Assembly (NCBI GenBank): GCA_029210125.1
Contig: JARGPR010000010.1
Span: forward strand, 37,464 to 101,463
Direction: 5' to 3'
DNA: 64,000 bases
Source of the DNA: Pseudomonadales bacterium
Lineage (GTDB): Bacteria; Pseudomonadota; Gammaproteobacteria; Pseudomonadales; JAHRWD01
Of the stretch, positions 36,771-44,985 are shown in pieces. Numbering within the stretch: position 1 is the stretch's first letter; each line of letters begins with the position of its first letter. The translations under genes and the position numbers were made by a program. The notes under the pieces were generated by a model. The model was not told the DNA's origin, did no database searches, and worked only from the letters and a program-made list of their open reading frames with translations.

Positions 36771-37183
36771 TACTTCACCAACGGCAGATTTTCGCCACGC
36801 CAGGTGCCGATACCGCCGCTCAGGCGCGATACCTTAGTAAAACCTTCTTTCTGCAAAATACCACCTGCAGCACCCGATAGTTGGCCCATAGGGCAAACCA
36901 GAATCACGGGCTTGTCTTTATGGGACTCTAGCTCACCAAAACGTTCAGCCAGCTTTGTGTTGGGTATATTGATCGAATCAACAATATGACCCTTGCGGTA
37001 TTCTCCTGAATCCCGCAAATCCACTACGATTGCTTCTTCGTTATTGACCAAACGGGATAACTCCGCAGTATTAATACTTTGGCCCTTCTTTTTCTGCTCA
37101 GTAAAAATAAATAGTCCCAACACAACCAAAAAGGCAGCCACTAACGACCAGTGATTGCCAATAAATTCATACATTTGATACAT
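36770..37183 (-). CDS. Membrane-anchored rhodanese-like protein (YibN-like)
   Basis: 137 aa. An N-terminal membrane helix (WSLVAAFLVVLGLFIFT) is followed by a single rhodanese domain: VVDLRDSGEYRKGHIVDSIN and the active-site loop VCPMGQLSG with its cysteine. The order rhodanese-grxC-secB next to divergent gpmI matches E. coli yibN-grxC-secB beside gpmI-envC. The sulfur acceptor is unknown. Confidence 0.92.
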   Translation of the reverse strand: MYQMYEFIGNHWSLVAAFLVVLGLFIFTEQKKKGQSINTAELSRLVNNEEAIVVDLRDSGEYRKGHIVDSINIPNTKLAERFGELESHKDKPVILVCPMGQLSGAAGGILQKEGFTKVSRLSGGIGTWRGENLPLVK

Positions 37184-37528
37184 GGTTTAGATTTCCAGCT
37201 AGGTGCTCAAGGCCAGCGAAACTGCCACGCTAAAACAGCGTTCAGCAACAGGTGCCCAAATAAAACGAAGGCAGATTATACACACCATACGATTGCTCAG
37301 CATAGCGTCCACACCCATTACGCTCTCGCACTCGGATCAACGTATAGCGCAACAGCCTCGATCAAGCTAAAATTGGACTCTTTGGCAAGACGCATACGCG
37401 GTACCTTTAATATATATTTAATATAAATTGCTCGCGCCTGTCGTGCTCAACTGATGGACTGATCCATCCAGCTGCAGCTTGCCACTTTTCCAGTTTTTCC
37501 ACTTACTATTGTATACAGGTTGTAGTTC
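37184..37528. other. Divergent intergenic region between rhodanese gene and gpmI
   Basis: 345 bp without a gene. It carries the promoters for two divergent operons and an AT-rich stretch at about 37405-37430. I see no RNA gene or repeat. Confidence 0.7.
37382..37411 (+). promoter_or_regulatory. Candidate promoter for gpmI
   Basis: TTGGCA (37382-37387) and TTTAAT (37406-37411) are separated by 18 bp, leaving a leader of about 110 bases before gpmI. Confidence 0.4.
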
Positions 37529-39079
37529 ATGCCCGAGCCTCGCAAACCCCTCAGCTTGATCATTCTCGACGGTTGGGGCCACAGTGAAACATCTACCTCC
37601 AATGCGATTAAACTCGCCAATACGCCAGTTTGGGATGAACTCATCGCTCACTCACCCAACACGCTAATTGCAACTTCAGGCACAGCGGTGGGACTGCCAG
37701 ACGGACAGATGGGGAATTCTGAAGTCGGACACATGAACCTCGGTGCAGGGCGTATCGTATATCAGGATTTCACCCGCATCAGCAAAGCCATTCAAGACGG
37801 AGATTTCTTTGAAAACCCCGCTTTGGTAGCCGCACTAAAATCCGCCGCTGCGTCCAATAATTCGGTACAGGTTATGGGATTGTTGTCCCCAGGCGGAGTA
37901 CACAGCCATGAAGAGCATATTTTCGCGATGATAAAAATGGCGAACCAATACGGCGTACAACGGCTGTATGTCCACGCATTTCTGGACGGGCGCGATACCC
38001 CACCACGAAGCGCTAAACCGTCGATCGAAAAACTTGAAGCGGTATTGGCTGAATTCCCTGGCTACTCCATTGCATCGCTATCTGGCCGATATTATGGAAT
38101 GGACCGTGACAACCGTTGGGATCGTGTCGAACGCGCCTATGACCTGGTGGTTGATGGACAAGGAGATTATCAATTCGGCTCAGCCATCGAGGCCCTGGAA
38201 GCAGCCTATACCAGGGATGAAAACGACGAATTTGTTCAACCCAGCGCTATTCTAGTAGATAACCAGCCGATAAAAATGGTCGATGGCGATCAGGTTGTAT
38301 TTATGAATTTCAGGGCTGACCGCGCCCGCGAAATCACCCGCGCTATTGGTGAAGAAAATTTCCAAAGTTTTAAGCGTAAAAATACTCCAAAACTTGGTGG
38401 TTTTGTGATGCTCACCCGTTACGCTGCAGATATCGACCTGCCCTGCGCCTTCCCGCCAGTTGAGCTGCACCAAATCCTCGGTGAATATTTATCTGATGCA
38501 GGCAAAACCCAACTCAGAATTTCTGAAACAGAAAAATATGCTCACGTTACATTTTTCTTTAACGGTGGGCAGGAGCAACCATTCCCCGGTGAAGAACGCA
38601 TTTTAATCCCCTCCCCCAACGTGGCAACCTACGATCTACAACCACAAATGAGTGCTCCAGAACTGACCGACAAGTTAGTTGAAGCGATCGGCAGCGGTAA
38701 ATTTGATGTCATCATCTGCAACTACCCCAATGGCGATATGGTGGGCCATACCGGCAGCATGGATGCGGCAAAGCTTGCGGTCGAAGCCGTAGATCATTGC
38801 CTTGCACGCATCAAACAAGCCACCCTTGAAGCAGGCGGTGAAGCGCTGATTACCGCAGATCACGGCAACGTAGAGCAAATGTTTGATCCGGTTACCGGCC
38901 AACCCCACACCGCACATACTACCGATCCGGTTCCACTGGTCTATATTGGCGACCAGCCACGGCAATTCAATGATCGGTCAGGGCAGTTGTCCGACATCGC
39001 GCCTACTATGCTGAACATGCTAAAAATGCCCCAACCTGCAGAAATGACCGGGCACCCGCTATTCAAAAGCGACAAATAA
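37529..39079 (+). CDS. gpmI: 2,3-bisphosphoglycerate-independent phosphoglycerate mutase
   Basis: 516-aa glycolytic enzyme interconverting 3- and 2-phosphoglycerate with two Mn ions. The N-terminal [11 protein letters not shown] supplies a metal ligand; Ser64 in [14 protein letters not shown] is the phosphorylated nucleophile; [11 protein letters not shown] and [12 protein letters not shown] bind substrate. The second metal site is [12 protein letters not shown] with [11 protein letters not shown]. Length matches the family. It starts the gpmI-envC-ctpA run. Confidence 0.98.
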   Translation: MPEPRKPLSLIILDGWGHSETSTSNAIKLANTPVWDELIAHSPNTLIATSGTAVGLPDGQMGNSEVGHMNLGAGRIVYQDFTRISKAIQDGDFFENPALVAALKSAAASNNSVQVMGLLSPGGVHSHEEHIFAMIKMANQYGVQRLYVHAFLDGRDTPPRSAKPSIEKLEAVLAEFPGYSIASLSGRYYGMDRDNRWDRVERAYDLVVDGQGDYQFGSAIEALEAAYTRDENDEFVQPSAILVDNQPIKMVDGDQVVFMNFRADRAREITRAIGEENFQSFKRKNTPKLGGFVMLTRYAADIDLPCAFPPVELHQILGEYLSDAGKTQLRISETEKYAHVTFFFNGGQEQPFPGEERILIPSPNVATYDLQPQMSAPELTDKLVEAIGSGKFDVIICNYPNGDMVGHTGSMDAAKLAVEAVDHCLARIKQATLEAGGEALITADHGNVEQMFDPVTGQPHTAHTTDPVPLVYIGDQPRQFNDRSGQLSDIAPTMLNMLKMPQPAEMTGHPLFKSDK

Positions 39080-39112
39080 GCGTCCGAAACCATCATCAAC
39101 GCCCCAACCCAC

Positions 39113-40288
39113 TTGATACCTTTAAAACTCAAAATCAGCCGCAATCGCTGGTGGTTATTGCTGGTACTGCTCTGCGGTTTTAATTTTGTGCAGGCCGATG
39201 GCAACGATAGCCCCGACCAGCGAAAATTGGATACGCTCAAAAAAGAGATTCTTCAGCTTAAAAAAAAGCTTAACCGGTTTGAAGGTAAACGCTCAGGACT
39301 GGTTAAATCCCTGCAGCAAGTTGAAATCGCAATGGCAGGTCTCGAAACTGATATTCGGAAAAATCGCGAACAGGTCAGTACTAGCAAAAACCAGCTCCAC
39401 CGACTCAACCAACAACGAAAGCAACTCAAGGCCAAGCAGAAAAGCCAAAAAAAGCTAATTGCTGAACAAATCTCAGCCCATTACAAAATGGGTCAGGAAC
39501 CCTATATAAAGCTACTTCTTAGTGAAGAAGACCCAGATAAGGTTTCACGATTAAGCCGTTACTACGAATATTTTAATCGCGCTCGTATTCAGCAAATCGA
39601 GCTCTATCAAGCAGATATTGTTGCCCTACAGGAGCTTGAAACCAAAATTGAAGCAGAACAAAATCTGCTGTCTAAAAAACAACAACAGCTGACCCAACAA
39701 CATCTCAGCCTGGCTGAACAATCCAAACAACGTAAAACCCTACTCAGCAAACTCAATAGTCAAATCAAATCTGGCAACAAACGTCTGGGAACCCTGGATG
39801 CAGATCAGAAACGCCTCGAAACTCTGCTCAACACGCTAGCAAAAACCACCGCTGACTTGGCAGCGGCAGGACTGTCGAAACCCTTCCCGACAGCCAGGGG
39901 TACCCTTCCCTGGCCCACCACCGGGCAAATCACTCGCCGTTTCGGAAGCACTCAAAAACCCAGCAACCTACGCTGGAAAGGTGTCACCCTCGCATCTGAA
40001 GAGGGCAGCTATGTGCGGTCGATATATCATGGCCGGGTTATTTTCTCTGGCTGGTTACGGGGTCATGGCCTGCTTTTGGTGGTTGAGCACAACCAACACT
40101 ATTTAAGCATCTACGCTCACAATCAAAGCCTGTTAAAGGAGGTGGGTGATTGGGTCACCGCTGGGGAGTGGATTGCCACCGTTGGTATGAGCGGAGGTCA
40201 GGAAAAACCAGCACTCTATTTCGAAATCAGAAAAGATGGTAATCCCCTGAACCCTGAATTATGGTGTTCTTCTGACCGCCGCCGCTAA
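39113..40288 (+). CDS. envC: EnvC-like murein hydrolase activator
   Basis: 391-aa periplasmic protein that activates amidases at the division site. It has a signal peptide (WWLLLVLLCGFNFVQA), a long coiled coil at about 30-260, and a C-terminal LytM (M23) domain. The metal-binding residues of active M23 enzymes are lost: RWKGVTLAS replaces the HxxxD segment, and ALYFEIR replaces HLHFE. This is the degenerate, non-catalytic form expected of an activator. It lies 33 bp after gpmI. Confidence 0.92.
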   Translation: MIPLKLKISRNRWWLLLVLLCGFNFVQADGNDSPDQRKLDTLKKEILQLKKKLNRFEGKRSGLVKSLQQVEIAMAGLETDIRKNREQVSTSKNQLHRLNQQRKQLKAKQKSQKKLIAEQISAHYKMGQEPYIKLLLSEEDPDKVSRLSRYYEYFNRARIQQIELYQADIVALQELETKIEAEQNLLSKKQQQLTQQHLSLAEQSKQRKTLLSKLNSQIKSGNKRLGTLDADQKRLETLLNTLAKTTADLAAAGLSKPFPTARGTLPWPTTGQITRRFGSTQKPSNLRWKGVTLASEEGSYVRSIYHGRVIFSGWLRGHGLLLVVEHNQHYLSIYAHNQSLLKEVGDWVTAGEWIATVGMSGGQEKPALYFEIRKDGNPLNPELWCSSDRRR

Positions 40289-40416
40289 CACTAAGGTGGA
40301 TTGATGGATGGATGGATCATTATCGGATTTTCGCGGTCCAACCGACCCTTAACAATCGTCACTGAACCGACCAACAAGCCCAAAACGTTAATCGGCCTAA
40401 ATAAGAGCACCGACCC

Positions 40417-41871
40417 ATGCAAAGAAAAATGTTCCCGCGTATGTTAGCCGCCAGCACGGTATTGTCGTTGTTACTTGCCCTGACGTTAGCGGCCCCCTAT
40501 GCAAGGGCCGAACAAGCTGAAGCCACACAATCCGCAGCAGAAGACCCAACAAAAACACAGGCTCAACTCACAGAATTGCCTCTGGAGGAGCTACGTACCT
40601 TTGTTGAAGTGTTTGACCACATTCGTACGGTCTACGTAAACCCCATCACCGATAGCGAGCTTCTGGAAAATGCCATCATCGGCATGCTGCATGAACTGGA
40701 CCCCCATTCATCATTTTTAAATCAGGATGATTTCGAGGAGCTTAAGGTTGGCACCCAGGGTGAATTTGGTGGACTCGGTATCGAGATTGATCTGGAGGAT
40801 GGTTATATCCGTGTCATCACACCCATCGACGACACACCTGCTGCCAAAGCAGGCATTGAAGCCGGTGATCTGATCATCAAGATTGATGGTAAACCGGTTA
40901 AGGGCATGAAGCTTCATGAGGGTATTGACATGATGCGCGGCGAAATCGGCACTGACATCATTCTAACGATCATTCGTAATCAAACCGAAAATATTGATAT
41001 CACAATTACCCGTGGTGTGATCGAAATCCAGAGCGTTAGAAGCGAAATACTGGATCCGGGTTACGCTTATATTCGTATTGCACAATTCCAGGCCCATACT
41101 ACAAGAGACCTGCTCGCTACGCTCGACAAACTCAATCCGGCGGATAATCCTCTCAAAGGTATCGTGCTAGACCTTAGAAATAACCCCGGGGGCCTGTTAA
41201 GTGCGGCGGTTGGTGTTGTGGACGCTTTCATTTCAGAGGGCATGATCGTATATACCAGCGGCCGAGTAGAAAGCGCAAAAAAAGAGTTCTCCGCAACTAA
41301 AGATACTCCGGCTGCTGATACTCCTCTCGTTGTCCTCATTAATGGCGGCTCTGCTTCGGCGTCTGAAATTGTGTCCGGATCGCTCCAGGACCATCAACGA
41401 GCCGTGGTCATGGGCACCCGTAGTTTTGGCAAAGGGTCCGTTCAGACCATTTTGCCCCTCGGACCAGAGAAAGCGGTAAAACTCACCACAGCGTTGTACT
41501 ACACCCCCGCCGGTCGTTCTATTCAGGCACAGGGTATTGAACCCGATATCAAGGTCGAACGTGCCAACGTCAAAAATATCGACAAAGAATTTATCCCTTA
41601 CCGAGAAGAAGATCTCAATCGTCACCTGGAAAACCAGGATACCAATGATCGTGGGACAAACACCCAAAGCAAACCGGCAGAAAAACCATCACGTTTAAGC
41701 AACAGAAGCCCAAAAACAGAAAAGAACCCTAAAACTCTGGTCGAGCGTGATTTTCAATTATATGAAGCACTCAACTTATTGAAGGGTATTCACATCTTAT
41801 CGGCACTCAAAAAAGATCCATATATAGCTACTCCAAGCCAGCAACTTCCTAAGCCTGAAAAAATCCAGTGA
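40417..41871 (+). CDS. ctpA: C-terminal processing protease (S41)
   Basis: 484-aa periplasmic serine protease. A signal peptide (LSLLLALTLAAPYARA) comes first. A PDZ domain at about 110-195 includes GGLGIEIDLEDGYI and AGIEAGDLIIKIDG. The S41 catalytic core has the Ser-Lys dyad Ser314 (GSASASEIV) and Lys339 (RSFGKGSVQ), spaced as in other CTPs. The tail from about 400 is charged and of low complexity (NQDTNDRGTNTQSK). It processes or degrades envelope proteins, and in other bacteria cleaves murein hydrolases, which fits its place next to envC. Confidence 0.95.
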   Translation: MQRKMFPRMLAASTVLSLLLALTLAAPYARAEQAEATQSAAEDPTKTQAQLTELPLEELRTFVEVFDHIRTVYVNPITDSELLENAIIGMLHELDPHSSFLNQDDFEELKVGTQGEFGGLGIEIDLEDGYIRVITPIDDTPAAKAGIEAGDLIIKIDGKPVKGMKLHEGIDMMRGEIGTDIILTIIRNQTENIDITITRGVIEIQSVRSEILDPGYAYIRIAQFQAHTTRDLLATLDKLNPADNPLKGIVLDLRNNPGGLLSAAVGVVDAFISEGMIVYTSGRVESAKKEFSATKDTPAADTPLVVLINGGSASASEIVSGSLQDHQRAVVMGTRSFGKGSVQTILPLGPEKAVKLTTALYYTPAGRSIQAQGIEPDIKVERANVKNIDKEFIPYREEDLNRHLENQDTNDRGTNTQSKPAEKPSRLSNRSPKTEKNPKTLVERDFQLYEALNLLKGIHILSALKKDPYIATPSQQLPKPEKIQ

Positions 41872-42240
41872 TTAACCACCCAAAAAGATAAAAACCCTCC
41901 AGCATCAACCCAGAATATGCACTACATGAGCATTGCCTTTTAGCACCTTATCGACCGCCGTTTGAGGTTTGGTAATCGCTCCGGTAGAATTCGCGCTGCT
42001 TGTGCTGCCCCTTTCAAAAACACAAACGTTTTTTCAGCACTCGATTTGGTAACAGCCCTCATCAAACATGGCTACGCCTATCAGGTTTTAGTGATGCCCT
42101 CGTCCCCAAAAACCGTTTAGATCAGCTACTCTTTGTGAGTTAAAACATCTCACCCAGAAACGGCAAATAACCCGAATTTTGCGAATACAGCATCGAACAC
42201 CGTACCGGTATTCGACACTCCAATTAATGTATTAACTTGT
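41872..42240. other. Gene-free gap between ctpA and the SulP gene
   Basis: 369 bp. In many relatives a polysaccharide deacetylase-like (YibQ) gene follows ctpA, but I could not recognise it here. Only short open frames with no family match are seen, for example one ending at 42120. Confidence 0.6.
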
Positions 42241-43743
42241 GTGAAAAATATGTTGTTATCATCCACCAGAAACGATTGGCTCGGCAATATCCGCGGCGAC
42301 ACCCTAGCGGGACTAGTCGTCGCCTTAGCCCTTATTCCTGAAGCCATTGCCTTTTCTATCATCGCCGGCGTTGATCCAAAAGTTGGGCTTTACGCTTCAT
42401 TTTGCATTGCGGTAGTGATTGCATTTACCGGTGGCCGCCCAGGCATGATTTCCGCAGCTACCGGCGCGATGGCACTGTTGATGGTGACATTGGTTAAGGA
42501 ACATGGGCTTGAATACTTGCTGGCCGCAACTTTGCTGACAGGTGTGTTTCAAATCTGCGCAGGCTATTTAAGATTAGGTAGTCTGATGCGATTCGTGTCG
42601 CGCTCTGTCGTCACTGGGTTCGTAAATGCACTGGCCATCCTTATTTTCATGGCACAACTACCTGAGTTGATTGATGTCACCTGGCACGTATATGCCATGA
42701 CGGCAGCAGGACTTGGTGTTATTTATCTATTCCCACTACTGCCTGTGATAGGTAAAACCCTGCCCTCTCCGCTTATTTGCATTCTCTCCATGACCGCGAT
42801 AGCGATATATATGGGACTTGATATCCGCACGGTAGGTGATATGGGTGAACTGCCTGATACCCTACCTATTTTCTTATGGCCTGATGTTCCGCTTACGCTG
42901 GAAACCCTCTATATCGTATTACCCTACGCCCTTGCGCTGGCGGTGGTAGGTTTATTGGAATCAATGATGACCGCCAACATTGTCGATGATCTAACCGATA
43001 CTAGCAGCGATAAAAACCGTGAGTGCAAAGGTCAGGGGGTTGCCAACATTGGTGCTGGTTTGATGGGAGGAATGGCGGGCTGCGCGATGATCGGACAATC
43101 GGTCATTAACGTAAAATCCGGTGGCCGTGGACGCCTTTCAACACTAATTGCCGGGGTGTTACTGATCATCATGGTTGTTTTCCTCGATGACTGGATTAGC
43201 CAAATTCCTATGGCTGCGCTGGTCGCGGTGATGATAATGGTATCGATTGGTACGTTTTCATGGAGTTCATTGATCAACCTCAAGAAAAGCCCGCTTTCCA
43301 GCAACATAGTGATGATATCTACAGTCGTTGTAGTAGTCTTCACGCACAATCTCGCGCTGGGTGTGCTGGTTGGAGTGCTACTCGCAGCGCTATTCTTTGC
43401 AAACAAAATTGGTCGCTTCATGGCGGTCAAAAGTATCCCAGGCGAGCTAGACAGCACCCGCACCTATAAGGTAATCGGCCAGGTATTTTTTGCTTCATCA
43501 GAACAGTTTGTAGACTCCTTTGATTTTAAAGAGGTACTTGAGCAAGTCACGATTGATGTTACCGATGCTCATTTTTGGGATATCACTGCAGTTGCTGCAT
43601 TGGACAAGGTGGTTTTAAAATTCCGACGAGAGGGAGCGGTTGTGGATGTAATCGGCATGAACGAAGCTAGTGCCACCATCGTTGATGGTTTTGGAGTACA
43701 CGACAAACCAGAGAAAGTCGAACAAATGCTAGAGTCTCACTGA
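42241..43743 (+). CDS. SulP family anion transporter
   Basis: 500-aa inner membrane transporter for sulfate, bicarbonate or related anions. It begins with [20 protein letters not shown] (the SulP signature), followed by [12 protein letters not shown] and about 12 to 14 helices. A C-terminal STAS domain starts near 405 ([19 protein letters not shown]). The start is a GTG at 42241 or an ATG at 42250, neither with a clear ribosome binding site. It lies 10 bp before a universal stress protein gene, a pairing that suggests a linked function. The anion cannot be decided. Confidence 0.93.
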   Translation: MKNMLLSSTRNDWLGNIRGDTLAGLVVALALIPEAIAFSIIAGVDPKVGLYASFCIAVVIAFTGGRPGMISAATGAMALLMVTLVKEHGLEYLLAATLLTGVFQICAGYLRLGSLMRFVSRSVVTGFVNALAILIFMAQLPELIDVTWHVYAMTAAGLGVIYLFPLLPVIGKTLPSPLICILSMTAIAIYMGLDIRTVGDMGELPDTLPIFLWPDVPLTLETLYIVLPYALALAVVGLLESMMTANIVDDLTDTSSDKNRECKGQGVANIGAGLMGGMAGCAMIGQSVINVKSGGRGRLSTLIAGVLLIIMVVFLDDWISQIPMAALVAVMIMVSIGTFSWSSLINLKKSPLSSNIVMISTVVVVVFTHNLALGVLVGVLLAALFFANKIGRFMAVKSIPGELDSTRTYKVIGQVFFASSEQFVDSFDFKEVLEQVTIDVTDAHFWDITAVAALDKVVLKFRREGAVVDVIGMNEASATIVDGFGVHDKPEKVEQMLESH

Positions 43744-43753
43744 GGAAACCAAA

Positions 43754-44605
43754 ATGACCAACATCGTAACCTGCATTGATGGATCAAGTATTGCTAACGC
43801 TGTCTGTGATGCGGGCATATGGGCCAGTCAACGCACCGGCGCGCCGCTCAAAATGTTACACGTACTGGAGAAAGGCGAACAACAATCGCGGAGCAACCTA
43901 TCCGGCAATATTTTACCTGAGGGTCGTCGAAAACTACTGAGGGAATTGGTCGGTCTTGAGGAAAAATACAGCAAGCTTGCCCTTGAAGATGGCAAGCATA
44001 TGCTCGAAGACGCCAGGAATCGCGCCAGCGAACAGGGCATTGAGCACATCAGTACAATGCAGCGTCACGGCAAGCTCTCAGAAACGCTCACAGAGATGGA
44101 TGATGAAATACGACTACTGGTCATCGGTCACCACGGGGAAGATCACCAAGGTAAAAAAATAGCCATTGGCAGCCAACTTGAAAGTGTAATCCGCACATCA
44201 CGCAAGCCTATTCTAATCGCACCTGAAAAGTTCGAAGTACCTCGTCGCTTCATGATCGCCTACGATGGCCGAGACGTCACCGAAAAAGCGATTGAAGGCC
44301 TTGTCAAAAGCCCACTATTAAAAGACCTTGCCTGCCATATCGTATCTGTAAATAACAACAGTACTGATCGGCAACCAGCACTTGCTGCCGCCGCTGCCAA
44401 ACTTACCGATGCGGGGTTCGGTGTAACTGCTCAGGTTATCGAGGGTTCGGTACAAAATGCTCTACGCCTGTACGGCAACGAAAACCGCATTGAGCTACTG
44501 GTAATGGGAGCCTACGGTCACTCACGCCTCCATCAGCTTTTTGTCGGAAGCCACACAACCAATATGATTAGCCGCAGCGATATACCTGTACTTATTGCCA
44601 AGTGA
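43754..44605 (+). CDS. Tandem universal stress protein (UspA family)
   Basis: 283-aa protein with two Usp domains (about 1-150 and 153-283). The second ends in LLVMGAYGHSRLHQLFVGSH and SDIPVLIAK, the G-x2-G-x9-G-S/T type nucleotide motif. The first has VIGHHGEDHQGKKIAIGSQLE and PILIAPE. It is 10 bp after the SulP gene with GAGGAAACC as ribosome binding site. It may sense ATP or AMP and modulate the transporter, but this is inference. Confidence 0.92.
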   Translation: MTNIVTCIDGSSIANAVCDAGIWASQRTGAPLKMLHVLEKGEQQSRSNLSGNILPEGRRKLLRELVGLEEKYSKLALEDGKHMLEDARNRASEQGIEHISTMQRHGKLSETLTEMDDEIRLLVIGHHGEDHQGKKIAIGSQLESVIRTSRKPILIAPEKFEVPRRFMIAYDGRDVTEKAIEGLVKSPLLKDLACHIVSVNNNSTDRQPALAAAAAKLTDAGFGVTAQVIEGSVQNALRLYGNENRIELLVMGAYGHSRLHQLFVGSHTTNMISRSDIPVLIAK

Positions 44606-44985
44606 TTGCAAAGCAACTGTAAAAAAGAACATCTCTCAAGCGTACTGACTATCGCCCTGTCGCTATTCTTAATACCATTCGTTTCCTTTTTGGAATCTCT
44701 TTATCAGCTTTGTGTCATCGCTAAAAATGGAGCAGACCCGAATACAAGCTGCAAGCTAAAGCATCTATTGTTTTGGCGTTGGCCGCCAATTTACAAAGAA
44801 TCATACCGCTGTATTTTGGTAACATGGATTCGCTAGCGGCATCTAACGGGTCAGTCAGCTAATGGCTGGCGCCGCAGACCTGTAATTTCTATTTGCCTCC
44901 TTGAATACAATCGCAAAATGCAAACACACAGAACCGACCCTGCGACTCAGGCCATTGCTTTTCATCGCCACCAATCATCAATGAT
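44606..44985. other. Gap between the Usp gene and the P-type ATPase
   Basis: 380 bp without a convincing gene. A TTG-initiated 76-codon frame (44606-44836) has no recognisable family and no ribosome binding site. Base composition changes from average to GC-rich near its right end. Confidence 0.55.

Noticed and set aside
41936..42120. Open frame ending KTV in the ctpA-SulP gap as a YibQ fragment
   Set aside because: Translation did not show deacetylase motifs, and no start with a ribosome binding site was seen.
44606..44836. 76-codon frame after the Usp gene
   Set aside because: It begins with TTG right at the preceding stop, has no ribosome binding site and no recognisable domain.
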